Part shown: piece after piece, positions 27,243 to 40,200 of the stretch
How the letters are laid out: every line of letters starts with the position of its first letter
How positions within the stretch are numbered: position 1 is the stretch's first letter
NCBI RefSeq assembly: GCF_901709675.1
Contig: NC_051095.1
Location: 20,301,456 to 20,365,455 of the forward strand
Direction of reading: 5' to 3'
Origin: Syngnathus acus
Lineage: Eukaryota > Chordata > Actinopteri > Syngnathiformes > Syngnathidae
DNA length: 64,000 nucleotides
Notes under the pieces: generated by a model
Told to the model about the DNA's origin: nothing
Databases searched by the model: none
What the model saw: the letters and a program-made list of their open reading frames with translations, nothing else
Program-made: the position numbers and the translations under genes

Positions 27243-30239
27243 CTTATTCTTTGGTTACTACTGTGATCTAGTAAGATGCAGCCATAGAGGATGTAGATTA
27301 TTCAGTATGACTTCATTAAAGCAAAGCTATGCGTCTTGACTTGTTTTACATCCAGGGGTAATTTTCTTTCCTTTGTGTTTAGTTTAAGCTCTACTGGGAG
27401 TGGCAATAAAAATCTTGAAGTCTCTTTTTGGATCAATTGAGCACCAGCTCCCTAACTGAAGTTGAACTCTGTCTTTTACATTAGAAAAGCTATGCCATAT
27501 ATTGAACACATGACTGCAAATAACTATAAAAAAAAAAAAAACATCGAGTACTGTAAATGGCACTGTCAATAAACTTACAATTCCGGATCATGTGCAGTGG
27601 AAGAGTTTGTCACATGGAAAGAATGTATCACAAAGTAAAGTTAATTATAATCGAAATGAAATCACACCACCATCTTTACACCGCTCATAATTCTAATGGA
27701 CACTTTTAAACAGAGCAAAGCCTTCCATGACACACCCCAAGGGAGACTGTTTTCATTTCGGCTGAGATGGGGTTACCCTTTTTTTAATGTCATGGTTTCT
27801 GACTGATTTTTAATTGTAATTAGAACGGTAGGTGAGGTCACGATGTGATCAGCATTAATCACATAGGACCAACGCATCAGTAAAGTGTCTTGGCCCGATG
27901 TTTATGTTGAAATGGAAAACCTCCAGACATCATGATGAGCATCCATCTCCAGTTCATCCTTAACAATTGGACCACAGTGTCCTAATATATTCTCATCTAA
28001 TTATACCAAGATGTATGTGACATTATCAATCAAGCATGGCCTCGACGAGTTCTACAAGCCTTTTTTTTAACACCTGAGCCTCTCAAGGGGAGGATGGTAA
28101 TGAAGGTCATTGCGTGTGGAGACACTTTGTATAAACACTGTATAATGTGGGTAATATGAGCAAATTAATAAGCTTTAACCTTCCAGTTTAACCCAAACCC
28201 GTCCTGCTGCCTCATCCAGAACTCCATCTGTGGATTTCTTTTTTTTTTTTTGCGCTCCCCCCATAAAGTACATTCAAATATCCTTAGGGGCGTGCTTACA
28301 CTGGGCCTTGTGCACTACTCCAATTAGAAATGAGCCTGCGCATGGCAACGGGCCAGGAGAAAGAGTGTGTAAAAGACAGATAATGTCCAAAGTTTGGGAT
28401 CATTTCACATTTCAGATACAAAGAACAGGCTTACACAGCACATCTACAATCGATGACCCAAGGTATCACTGTTACCTCATCTAATTTGGCCTTAGAACCT
28501 ACTGAGAATAAACTAACATCATTATAAAGATATGAGATGCTATGCCACAAGATTGAGATGTTTTTCTCTCAAGTCTTAGTTGCCATTTCAAGTTACTTTC
28601 TATGCTGCAGCTTTTCAGATTGTAAAGATAAAAATGCTGGAATAAATCATCTTGACATAGACCGACTGTTCAGGTCCTGATGCCAATGGCAGAAGCATCC
28701 CAAAATAGCCTTACATCTCATTCTTTGCTTCTGCCACCAGCCTTTAAACCTGACTTAATCCTGAAAAGAAAATGGCCATGTGTGGCTGTGAGGGAGTTAA
28801 CAAGAGTTGAGTGACAGCAGAGCGAAGACAGTGAATGACTTCCCGCTAACCGGCATGTTGGCACCGCACACCGCACACACACTGAACACTTCCTCTCATA
28901 AAAGAATGGAAATAAACCCTTATGTGAGGGGGAGGCCAGGAAATCAAGCAGACTTTGAACCAGACGGCAACTTAAGTAGCGGACCTTCACGTCCATCAGT
29001 AGTCAACCCGTAGTTGCTTAAACAAAGCAGTTTGGTTCTCATTAGTGTGGCGTGCATCTCAAGGACCACCTCTCGGGTCTGGATGGTCTCTTGTGTGATG
29101 GATGCCTCAGGTCTGTATCGTCCTGCATGGCCAAACAAACACGGTGATGGAATCAGCCCCCTGGTGCACAACTGTATATAATAAAGGAGTCCCCAAATGG
29201 GTTGCACACGTTATGTGCACACACACCACCGCGTAGTCACCAGCCGCCATGCCAAAGGCAATGGAAGAGTCTGTATGTGTTTGTGAGGAAATGAGGTTGC
29301 CAGGTTGGTAGGCTAGCTGTCATCAGACAGCGAGAAGGGACTGAGTCTTCCTCTCCTCACATGATCTCACTGAAAGACGACCTGCACAGCTGCATGATCA
29401 CCATCTGGCCGCCACGGCTAATTGCTGAACTTGTGAGATTGCTGTAATTACTCACTTTCACACACATACATGCACACACGTGGAGTGAGGGGATGAACAT
29501 GATTCTGGATTTGTTTAAGACTGAGGAGAAATACCTTTTTTAGGAAGTTGGATGATACTTAATATGAAATTCTACACAAGCCAACACACAAGTCTTTTTT
29601 TAATTGTCAAGTTTTTAAATGGCTTTTTCCCATTACTGTTTTACTACCATCACCAATGTGGTGAGGCAATGTGAGTTTTGCAGTCACGGTATGAAACATG
29701 TTGGAATTTTTTTAAATCTTGCAAACCGAGATACCTTCTGCATCTATTGAATGCAATTCAAGTCAAGCAGGCTGGGCCACAAGATTGGCCACTCCGGAGT
29801 TGGTTCTGGGCCGCATGTGGCCCGTGGGCCGCTAATTGAATAGCAATCAATAAAGCACACACACTGCAAAACACAAACCTATATCTCAGTTGAGGTATCA
29901 TTTCAAAATACTTCCTATCAGGTAGAGCTACTCTCTTCGGCTCACAACTTAGGAAATATCTGCCTTCATAGAGCTACTTCCTGCAATCTATTCTGCTAGC
30001 AACATGCAACTCCTACAAGGCAGTCCATGTTGTGCTTGGGCTCACTTGACACCTAAAATCTGGGACGTTTGAATTGTGTGAGTGCTCATTTTCAGTGTAC
30101 TTGCGCTAGTCTAGCAGGTTTCAAACTACATTCATTGTTTTCAAGTTACTCATGATAAGCAGCCACCTTGGGCAATAGAAATAAACTAAACAATGAGAAA
30201 TAATTGACAATACAAAATAAGTATAAAAATATAGTAAAG
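27243..30239. other. non-coding, candidate regulatory block at 27780-28160
   Basis: No gene seen. 27780-28160 has clustered homeodomain-like cores (TTAATTGTAATTAG, GCATTAATCACAT) and is free of obvious repeats. A decayed hAT end (GGGCCGCATGTGGCCCGTGG) is at about 29810-29845. Confidence 0.3.
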
Positions 30240-30793
30240 CAGGGGTGTCAAACTCTGGCCCATGGGCCAAATTTGGCCCATACTGTAATTATATTTGGCC
30301 CACCAAGAAAAATTTGATGTGTCAATACTAAAATTACAAATTGTCTTCACTAATAGAGATGTTGCTAGCAAGTTTTATTACCATTCTTTTTTTTTAAATG
30401 AACAGTTTTTACTCACCTCTGATTTCAGAAGTAGTTATTCATCAGTCTGTTGTGTAGGCTGTACTGTATATCAGGGGCATCCAAGTCTGGTCCTCAAGAG
30501 CCCCTATCGAGCCTGATTTCGATGTATCCCTACTGCAGCACATCTGCTTCACATTATCAGGATCGTTTTCAGACTTTTTCAAATCTCGCTGATATGCTGA
30601 TCATTTGAATCAGGTGTGCTGTAGTAGAGCTCCGCCTAAAACAGGCCGGATCAGGGGTCTTGAGGGCCAAACTTAGGCACCCCAGCTGTATATAATATTA
30701 GACGTTCTTACATTTATTTGGGTTGACAGTCATAATAAGCCTCCGGAGGAAACTATGATGCGGCCTGCGACAAAAATGAGTTTGACAACCCTG
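30240..30793. mobile_element. hAT-like (Charlie-type) non-autonomous element, outer
   Basis: Left end CAGGGGTGTCAAACTC, right end GAGTTTGACAACCCTG: inverted repeats typical of Charlie-type hAT elements, with the usual TGGCCC-rich interior next to the left end (CTGGCCCATGGGCC). The flanking 8 bases no longer match well, so it is older than the element inserted inside it at 30472-30685. Confidence 0.75.
30472..30685. mobile_element. hAT-type MITE nested in an older hAT element
   Basis: It begins CAGGGGCATCCAAGTCTGG and ends CTTAGGCACCCCAG, flanked on both sides by the perfect 8-base duplication CTGTATAT (30464-30471 and 30686-30693). The core TGATCATTTGAATCAG is shared with repeat fragments near 16400 and 50400. 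It interrupts the older element at 30240-30793, which dates it as the younger insertion. Confidence 0.85.
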
Positions 30794-33492
30794 GTATGAA
30801 ATATAAAAGAATAAATCTTATGCTGCACAAGTGTTGTCTGAATCTGTGTTAGACACAAGAGTTACATCCTGCGGGTTGCAGTACATGTTTATGCCAGACT
30901 AGGACTTGTTTTGATTCAGCGGCATTGCATGGGGAACAACATTTATACCAATTTTAATAGTGCAGGTAAGGGTTTTCTTAAACTGATTGGTACTCCCACT
31001 GAATGTACGTTTTAGTTGTATTTTCTACACTAAGGACAAGATGTATTGTCTCCGTGTTGTGGTTGCCAGTTTTCTGCTCCACGATTGTATTTGACTTTTC
31101 TTTATTTCTTCCATTTTTATTTGCCCTCCGTCCATTGAAATCACCTCTGTGCATGTTGTTCAGTTGGCTGCCGAGCGTCTTTATCTTGTACAATGTCTCC
31201 CCCTGCTGGTTGAATGTTTGCTTTTCCAAACAATGAATGAGTTATAATTTCTGACGCCTCTGTTACATGATTTTCCCACTACAAGTCTGTCACCAACGTT
31301 TTTGGTTTTCTTTACCCGAGTTTGACAGTTTTCAGAGAGTTTATATCTCTTCAGATCTCGCCTCCATGGATTAATGTGAAAAAAATTACTATGTAGTATA
31401 ATTAATTGTGAGGCATCATTAACATAATCAGTGTTTGACAATAAAGGTAATTGAGTAACAACACACAAAGGCAACTTGAGCTAATTTGTTATATCACATG
31501 AATTGATATTGTAAGCTCTGTGCACTTATTACACAAGAGGTAGCTCTCATTGTCAGAAACGTTCGTGATCTCTGATTTAGTGACAAATGTCTGAAGGACC
31601 AAAAGTGTCGATTCAAGAAATAAATAAAAGTAAAAATACAAATATCTTAAAAAATTAAAAATATATAAAAATAAATTGATATTCAATTGAATAATTATAT
31701 ATTTATTTTTGTAATTATTTCCACATCAGAAAGACGCTTGGATAACAGAGCACCTGTGTCAAGGGCTGAGCACACATCATCTGTACCACTGCTTTTCTAC
31801 TCTGCTTTCTTGCTCATGTTCCTAATTTTTGGGTGGTACAGGTTAGTAAACAATGCACCCAGCAATCTGCTGGTTCAGGGTGTATTTTGTACAATAATCA
31901 TACTATATACAGTACACTCAGTCTACCAATTGAAATAATAGATTCCCTTCAAAAAAAAAGTTTGATTCTGCCTTTTACTATCAACTGTAGAAGATAGGTA
32001 GGTTGCACAAAATGCAGCCGTTTCTCCCAGCGGACTCACAAAATGTGCTCATTTCATATCTAAAATGTTATCTACTGTTGTTTATTTAGAAATTTAGAGG
32101 AGCAGCCTCAGTCGCTCCCCACACGTCCCCATTGAAACACTACAGACAGGTAAGGAAATTGGAGACTATCCCAAATGGCATCAGGCAAAAAGGAGAGTGC
32201 ACCCTGAACAAGTCCCCAATCAATCACGGGCCACAAAAAGACAACCATTAGTCTCATGGCGTTTTTTTTTGCGGTACCCATTTTTACTTGATTTTAAAGT
32301 AGCAAAAGTATCATGGATTACCAGCTAATACTTGCAGGTGAGAATATTGCATCAGGGTAATTATTTTATCAGTATGATGTGAATTGCATCAAGTCTTTCT
32401 TTTTTTCATCATTGTAAAAGACAGTAGTGATGAGACAAAACAAAAGCACAGAAAAAAAATCTCATTTGTTATTTACTGCACCATATACGTATGTACACAA
32501 AAAATACTCAAAAGGCAATACAAAATAAAACAAACAACTCATAGTGAGATAATCAATCTCATTCAATCTGATACCAATGCAAGCTCTCTTGCCTTCCTTG
32601 ATGATTTTCTCTGCATTTGCAGAACAACAATCTCCAAACGGCTACTGACTGCATCTGTAGATTATCTGAATCATTATCTGTACATTTGGTAGTGATTAAG
32701 AAATTAAACAGCCCATATATGGCTGCCAAGATGAAACAAAAACTAAAAATACTTAAATCCATGTAATAAGCATTCTAAGATCATGTTCCTGTATGATGAT
32801 GAAGACTTAAAAATACTACATTGGCCACCGAAAAGTAATAGTGGCCCCTTAAGGAAATGCAGATTAGATCACTTTGGTGAAACACCAGCACAACTTTGGT
32901 CAGTTCATGTAGATTTTGCTCCAATCGGATCAGATTCCTCCAAAATGTGGCTTGGTTTTAGATTCTAAAATAAGCACACTCTTTTAGGCTTGGACTTTGT
33001 CTCTCTTGGCTTTTGTTAACTGTGTTAGGACAGTAAACCTTAACAATATGAAATTAGGAAGGGAAAAAAAAGTTAGTTGTGAAAAAAATACATATAACAA
33101 GTCATTTGTAATATGAGGGGGAAAAATGCAATTTACTACAGTCAAGTCTTGGCTTTTCAGAAAATGTTCCCCCCAAGAAGGATCATTCATATTCGTGTAT
33201 TCAGACGAAACATCTTATCGAACTAAAAGTGTTGACATTACCCGATTTATATATAAAGTAGCAGTTCTTAGATGGCTGTTTATGTTGTATGGTATTTTTT
33301 TCCATTCACCTGTAAACTATCCTCTTTCCCTTGACAAATTATAACTTTAGTCTTGTAATAATAGCACTCTGAGATCATTGATGTGACTTTATGACTTTTT
33401 CCTTGGGTTTTTTACTTTTTAAATTTTTTTTTTTGACCATGGTAGTCACTCATAATATCCCAATATTATTATTTCTTATCACAAACAGGCAC
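30794..33492. other. non-coding region 3' of the cracdl-type gene
   Basis: AT-rich, with one L2-like fragment (32133-32255) and a CTCF-like word on the minus strand at 31196-31209 (complement CCAGCAGGGGGAGA). No further exon of the gene is recognisable beyond the stop at 33764. Confidence 0.4.
32133..32255 (+). repeat. L2-like retroposon fragment
   Basis: Eroded copy of the same teleost block: ACAGGTAAGGAAATTGGAG, GTGCACCCTGAACAAGTCCC, then CAATCACGGGCCACAAAAAG. Divergent, so old. Confidence 0.5.
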
Positions 33493-33498
33493 TTTATT
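33493..33498 (-). promoter_or_regulatory. candidate polyadenylation signal of the cracdl-type gene
   Basis: The plus strand reads TTTATT, so the minus strand carries AATAAA 266 bases beyond the stop codon, a normal distance for a short 3' UTR. It is the first canonical signal downstream. It predicts a 3' UTR of roughly 280-300 bases; longer forms cannot be excluded. Confidence 0.45.
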
Positions 33499-33763
33499 AT
33501 AAACTAAAAGTGCAGATGTGTGGATAAACCTTTCAAGTTAGAGCTACATATATATTTTGGAGCTACTTACCCTGCCATTCATGCAACATCGCTGTACACA
33601 ATATGGAAATAAAGAATTTGTGTGAGACATGCTTACAAAACAAGAAAGCCAGAGTCAACAAGAATAAGATTTCAGTAATGTGCAAATGCATTCTGGTCCA
33701 TTCAGACTCTCTGTAGAGTCAAATCATCAAATGTGAGCCAGAGTATCGAAGCGTCCCTGTTCG

Positions 33764-34263
33764 TCACTGAACTATCTGGGGCATCTCGCTCCAGGCTTTG
33801 GCCTTCTTCTTGGCCAGAGCCATCCACGGTGGCTCATCCTGGGGCAAAGATGGAGATGGGAGACCACGCTGAGACGCTGTCGGCGGACCAGAAAGTGCAG
33901 GACCTCTTGAAGCCGTCAGTGGAGGGTTGATTCTTGATGGAAAAGGGGGCGAAGTGAGTGTCGTGCTTGGGCTCTGCGCTGGCTTGGCTTCTAGGGGGGG
34001 TTTGGACACAGCGGGCGGGTTGGAGCTAGAAGGAGCTTTTACGGTAACTGGAACAGGAGTAGGAGGGGATAGGGATCGTTGAGAGGAGGGGGCCTGCGGT
34101 GCGGGTTTGGAGGTAACTGAAGGAAGAGTGGGTTTAGGGGTGACAGGGCAAGGGAGTGGCTGACATTTGGGAAGCTGAGGTGGCACTGGAGTAACAGGGG
34201 AGAGTGGCTTCCTGGTCTCGTTTTCGGTAGTTGATGAAGACTTACTGATCTCTGATGAACTCA
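33764..34263 (-). CDS. cracdl: cracdl terminal coding exon 15, second WxxxA motif and stop
   Basis: Acceptor TTCCTTTAG after a long T run; 166 residues to the stop. Most of it is Ser/Thr/Pro-rich (S-S-S-E-I-S-K start, then repeated SPPTPVPVTV- and PLPCPVTPKP-type segments), disordered and proline-rich. It ends EPPWMALAKKKAKAWSEMPQ, then I-V-Q and stop. This C-terminal E-P-x-W-[ML]-x-LAK-[RK]-KAKAWS motif is the family signature I am surest of. Plus-strand frames over this exon are shadows. Confidence 0.92.
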
Positions 34264-37200
34264 CTAAAGGAAAAAAAATATTTCATTGTGAGCATTTTTG
34301 AAGAAATTGCAGGTGAATCATTTATTGAGAAATGCATCATAAATGATCCAAATCATGCTAGAAAACACTCCGCTCACCAATAACACCAGCAATACAATAA
34401 TAGAAGGCTTGAGTGGTCAGCAAAAGCAAGCCAGAGTTTCTAATTATAAAATTGATATTTTCACTGTAACGTTAAGCACAATTTGACCATAACACTGCTC
34501 TAAAATACTGTCCAGAAAATACTACTCTACCACTAGAGGGAGCCTGTCTACCACACTTTGACAATTACTGACTCAAACGATCTGTCCTGAGTGAAGAAGG
34601 CATCCAATCAAATGATAGGAGTCAAGTGAATTATTTAGAAATTCAAAGCGAATATATTCAAAAATTACTGTCTTACCTATAGAACTTATTTTCGCGGTAG
34701 GAAAAAACCTGTCACTCGATATACATATAATACAGACGTCGCCATACATGACAATAATGACATGTCCATTGATTTTGTTTGCTGGTTGGCCGAAGGAACT
34801 CCACGCATCCACTGCCTTTTAGCGAGGTGTCTTTGTTCTGGCCCAAGTCTAATGAACCAGTATTGTAAGATCTCTTAAGGCGAGATAAGATATATTTTGC
34901 TACTCTGAATTAGCTTCCATTCTAATGTCTCCTTTCACATTCCTTCATGTTGTTATTGTCCTTGTTTTTTTTTCTCTTAACTGCTGTTTTGTTTTCAGAT
35001 TGTGTCATCATCCACGCTGGTTGGTAAAGTAACAAGGTTATTATGTCATAGTTAGAAGACCAAAGTACAGATATCTGCTTTCAGATGCAGGTAGTAAATG
35101 TTAAAATGCTGTTGAGAAGAAAATACTCAAGTAAAGTTAAAAAGAAATAATACACAGCAAGTTTAAAATTAGTTGTCCATTAGTTTGTGTTATCGCATGG
35201 TGAGAACATTATACAATGCTTAACATACTAGACAGAGTAAACAAGTACACACAACTAAACTGATTTGTTAATAAAGAAAATAATAAATACATTTAAAAAA
35301 AAAAAAAAAAAAAACTCTGGTTTCCATCCAGAATCAACATTTCCTGACATAGAACATGTTTATGTACTTGGACTCAAGTACAAAATTCATAAAAAGTATT
35401 TTTTTTGGACATATTCATACATACGGTTGAAAAATCTATGCACCTCAATAAAAGTCAAGCAAATCAATTTTTTTTAATTCAACCACATGTGAGTCCAGTC
35501 AGCATCAAAATTCTCAAATGTTCTTGTGCTCACTGAGAAATGAGGGTAAAAAAAAAAGCTCAATTTACAAAATGGAGCACACTCATTGATGTTGAGCACT
35601 GCATGTTCAGATTATTTCCCAGACAAAGTTGGTTCTCTAAGCGCAAGCATAATTTAACAAGGATAAAGTTGGCTGTGGTACGTGTGTGTGTACGTTTGCG
35701 TGTGTGTTCTTTTCTTGATGTTGTGTCTGTGTATGCGTGTGTGTTCAGACCTTTTCCGAAGAAGTCGGATGTTTTGGTGCAGAGTTCCTTTTTTGATGTT
35801 TGGCTGACATACGAAGGCAACAAAGAGTTACTGTCTTGGTCCTCCTGATGACAAAGGAGAGAACCACATTCATTAGTTTAAGCAGCTCAAACTGTATGTT
35901 GATGTCTTTTATGTATGCAAATGGAACAAGAGGGGGAACAAAAAAACAGGATGGACAATCATCACGAATAGGGGTGTAAATCGCGGGTTTTGTCACGATA
36001 CGATATCATATCGATACAAAGAACCGCGATACGATATTTGCCAATATCTTAAAGCCTGCTGTGATTCATTCACGATACATCACGATATAGTGCTCTACGA
36101 TCGATATAGAACAATATCCTGATTTATAACAATTCATACGCAAAATCAACAAGGTACTGCAAACTCTTTATTTAGGAAATTACAAGAGTATTGTAGTATA
36201 CAAAGTGCTTATTTTAACACTGAACTTGATCAAATTCCTATATTTTTTCTCATATAAGTAAGTAAAGAGAAATGAATATTCTTTCTTTCTTTTTTTGTAA
36301 TACCATTAACTTTAAAGTGCATTACTGAACTATTTAATTACAAAACAAAAATAAGTTCTTTATAATGAATGAAGCCCAAAGGGGAGCGAATTTCCTCGTC
36401 TTCTTGGACACTAGCCATAGCACCAGCCCAGGAGCCGCGCAGTTGTCGGCTCCCCTTTCACGTGCCTGCTCTGCTCACAACACAACACGCCGCGCACTGC
36501 TCCCGGAAAGAGGAAGCAAGCAACAATGAACTGGATTTCAAAATAAAGTCGCGTCTAATGTCCGAGGTCAGAAACGGGCGATATAGATCGATGTTTACGT
36601 TTAGCATCGATGCCAACAAATCGTAGAGCATTATATCGATTAATCGATGTGTATCGATGAATCGTTACACCCCTAATCACGAACAAATGCAGTCTCACTG
36701 GGATTTGTGTTTTTAGAGCAAAAATTAAGCAAAAACTAACCTTCTTGACGGTAATCTCTTCCAGTGAATTTTCTTTATAGATCTTCTGTTTCTGTCTGGC
36801 CATGGAGATCCAGCTGGGACACTCAGATTCAGCGGGGACACCACGAGCTGCAGCAGGTTCTAAATGAGTCACGGGGTTAATTTTATGGGAACTTAATAAC
36901 CATGCCAGTGTTAGTTTGGCTCCGTGTTCCCAAGAGTGCATTTGTGTGCGTTCGTATGCACCTGAGACACGTTTGCTTTTCACTCCAGTCTCTCCGTGGA
37001 CATCTGGTTTCTTGGGAAGGACAGGTTTGGTGAAAACCGGTGGACTTATGGACGCTTTAAAACTGCTCATTTCAACTTTACAAGTAACAGGCTGCGCCGG
37101 AGGCTCAACGGGTGCCTAAAAAGAGAGCACATCAAATGCAGTAACACGTTCATAGCTGCATGGTCTGTCTAAACCACTACGAGCCACCAGAGATACACGG

Positions 37201-40200
37201 GAAACGTTGCAGTGGGCCCCACAATTGTTGCTTTGGGATCTGTTTATAGTACTAAATAAATTGTAAAAACCTATTAAACATATTTAACAGTTGCCCCCAA
37301 CCCCCATTGCAGATACTAATTTCTTTGTTAAAGATTTTACAATTAAATGTCATCTATGCATTATTAACTTTGAAATGTGGCAAGACCGACATGAAACTGC
37401 CCAAAAAATCTGTATATTGTTTGTTCTTGTGGCATTTTGCTTTACAAACACCAGGTTTCTTTTGGTGGTGGGAGAAAAAATGATGGTGCGGGTGGCTTAC
37501 ACCAGTGCACATTACCACAGGAAATCGCCCAATTTCACAACAAAAATCATAATTTTCATGAAAATATTTTTTTACCATAAATAATGTTTCATTTATCTGT
37601 CAGTAAGACAGACAAACAAATCAATATTTCACTAGGTGGCAGTAGGCACAAACAACCTGTTGCCAATTACAGTATTATTAATCAATCCAGAACATTCAAC
37701 CCTACCTTAAAAATAAAAGAATGTACCTCAAAAAGATAAATAAATAAATAAAGGATTGGTTTTCACCTCTGTGTTTTCCTCTTCCGAACCAAAGCGATGC
37801 AGCACTGCAGTCTTCCTCAGCCGAATTCCAAAGGGATTGTTTCCCTCCATCGCCACAGTGCTCTCTGTACATAGAAGTGCAGGATAAACCGAACTAGGTG
37901 TGGAAGATACGACTCCTTTAAATTAACTTTTTTTTTTTTTTATTAATTATTTTTTAACACAATTTGTATAAATGGCCAAGCCTTTAGTCGTTTCTTTCTG
38001 TTCCAGGTGTAAAAAGATGGACAAAAGATGCCACAAGATGGCAGCAGAGGACTGTTTTTAAAATAAAACAACTAAATTGAACATGTTTACTCAAAATCAA
38101 GATGCCAGCAAATTAATTCTTTGGCTTGAGCACAAAAGGTAAATTGGGGAGATTTTCAGTAAACAACAGAATAGTTCAAGGGGAGAAAAACAAAAATCAA
38201 CAAATGGGTGAATTCATGACAGCCAAACTGCAAAAATCATTAGGTGTCTGCACACACACTTCTGCTGAAGTGCCTGTCTGCTCATCCATTATGTTTGCTC
38301 ACCTTCTTTAGTTGCAGCAGCTGAGGTTTGCGCTGTCACTGGGTCCTGGACCACATCATTGAAGGCTTTGACAGCAGTCCCGCCAGCTACTGTTGTTTTG
38401 ACACATTTCTCCATCTGGGCCTCCAACTGTGGGTCCTTCTTGGTGGTCTCCTCCACATCCTCATCTCCAGGCTCTTGGCTGGGGGTTGGGGCTGATGAAG
38501 GGGGCGGGATTTCTTTGGGCTCCCCACCAGAGAGGGATCTCTGCCAGGCAGGGATGATTGTGAAGCGAACTTTGCGCTCATTGGGACGTTCCGATAACTG
38601 GTTGACTACTTCCTCCTCAGGTAGAGGCGTGGCTTCATCTACCACATCTGTATCACAAATCGGAGTCACCGGCTCTTCTTTGACTTCCATTCCAGTGTCA
38701 GTGATCTCTTCATCAACATGTTGCTCTGTTATTGTATAAGACGCCGCAACTTTAGGATCTTCGTCAGATGGAGACAACTGAAAGGCGAATGTGCCCGACT
38801 CTAAGCACGGAGAGACAAGGTTCGTGTGGACTGGAGTGTTTGGAGGTTGGTAGTTGGAGAAGGTCTCGGTGGGAATGTTGACCTCAGCATGAGGGAAGGT
38901 CTCACTGGCAGGGAGGCTCTCGGTGCAAATGGTGGTCTCTTCAAGAGTAACAGTCTCACAGGGAACGATGGGAGTGATGGTCTCGGCGGGAGGGTCAGTC
39001 TCACCGGGAGTGCTTGGTGTGCTCAGAGCCAAGGTCTCAGTGTCTTGTGAAGGCGATTCAAAGTGTGAAGAAGAAGACAATCTAAATGATATTGTTTGCT
39101 TTGTTTCTGTTTCTTTTTCCATCTCCAGCAATTCCTCCTGCTCCACATCTCTATCCTTCCCCTCATCTTCTCCTGAATGGAGCTCTGTGTGCTTGAAGTC
39201 TTCATCCTCCTCTCTTGCTTTACTTTCACGATCATTTCCATTGGGAAACATTTGGCTCTCGTGGTTGGTTACCAGATCACATGACTCCTGAAGTGTTTCA
39301 ACTTCATGTGTGCATTGTGAATTACCCATGGTATCAACATGTGAAGTTTCCCTTTGCTCCGGCAATAACGTCACATTGCAAACCTCTTGGCATGTTTCAA
39401 CGGGAAGCATTTCCCACTCTTCGTCTTCTGCCACTTCAGTCCACTGTTGTTTTTCCTCTTCCTCCACATCCGCCCTCACCTCATGACCTTCTCCCTCCAC
39501 TTGAAGATCGATTAACTTCTGATCTTCTTCACTTGCTTCAGTTTCCAGTTCTTCCCTGTGGTTCGATTCTGTTTGGTACAAGTCGTGCTGTTCTTCAGGT
39601 TTGACTTCTTGTGGCAAGTCGTGATGCTCATCCTCTAAACGGATCTGAAAGAAGAAACAAATGAAGTCATGAAGTCAAAAGACTCCGGAAATGCATCGAT
39701 GACACGTTATTAATAATAAAAAATACTTACACAAGGCTGACTGAATCTTTCCACAACAAGTTCCTCCTCCTCCTCCTCTTCTTTTTCATCATCATCTTCA
39801 CTTTCTTCTTCCTCATCCACATGTAGGAAAGGACTGGTCAAAGCGGCTACCTCCTCCTCCTCCTCCTCCTCTTCCTCGCTGGACTGATCCAATAGGGTAT
39901 CACATGGAGCAATTTGAGGAAATGCAGGCTCATCCTTCACCTCCTCTTCATTTTCCTGTTCCTTGTTCTCTTCATTCAGATCCAGGACAACATCCTCAGT
40001 GGCCACACATGGAGTGCAAGAAGGAAGGGGCGTCTTCAGGGAGCTGAGCACTTCCTGTAAGAAGGAGCCGTCACCCTCCACACCTTCTCCAAGTCCATCT
40101 TCTTCTCCCAGATCTAGTCCATCCATGCCCTTCTCTTTTCCATTCACAAGCGAATGGTCCCAGAAAGCTTGGTGGCCAGCAGGGGGTTCCGGTGTGGCTC

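Noticed and set aside
33733-33930. Plus-strand 65-codon frame
   Set aside because: Antisense shadow of terminal exon 15.
36369-36626. Plus-strand 85-codon open frame
   Set aside because: It lies wholly inside the hAT element at 35969-36675 and shows no transposase motif.
38359-39604. Several plus-strand open frames of 74-129 codons
   Set aside because: They lie antisense to the large acidic exon 10. Its purine-rich codons leave few stops on the other strand; products are Ser/Val- or Pro/Leu-rich with no domain.
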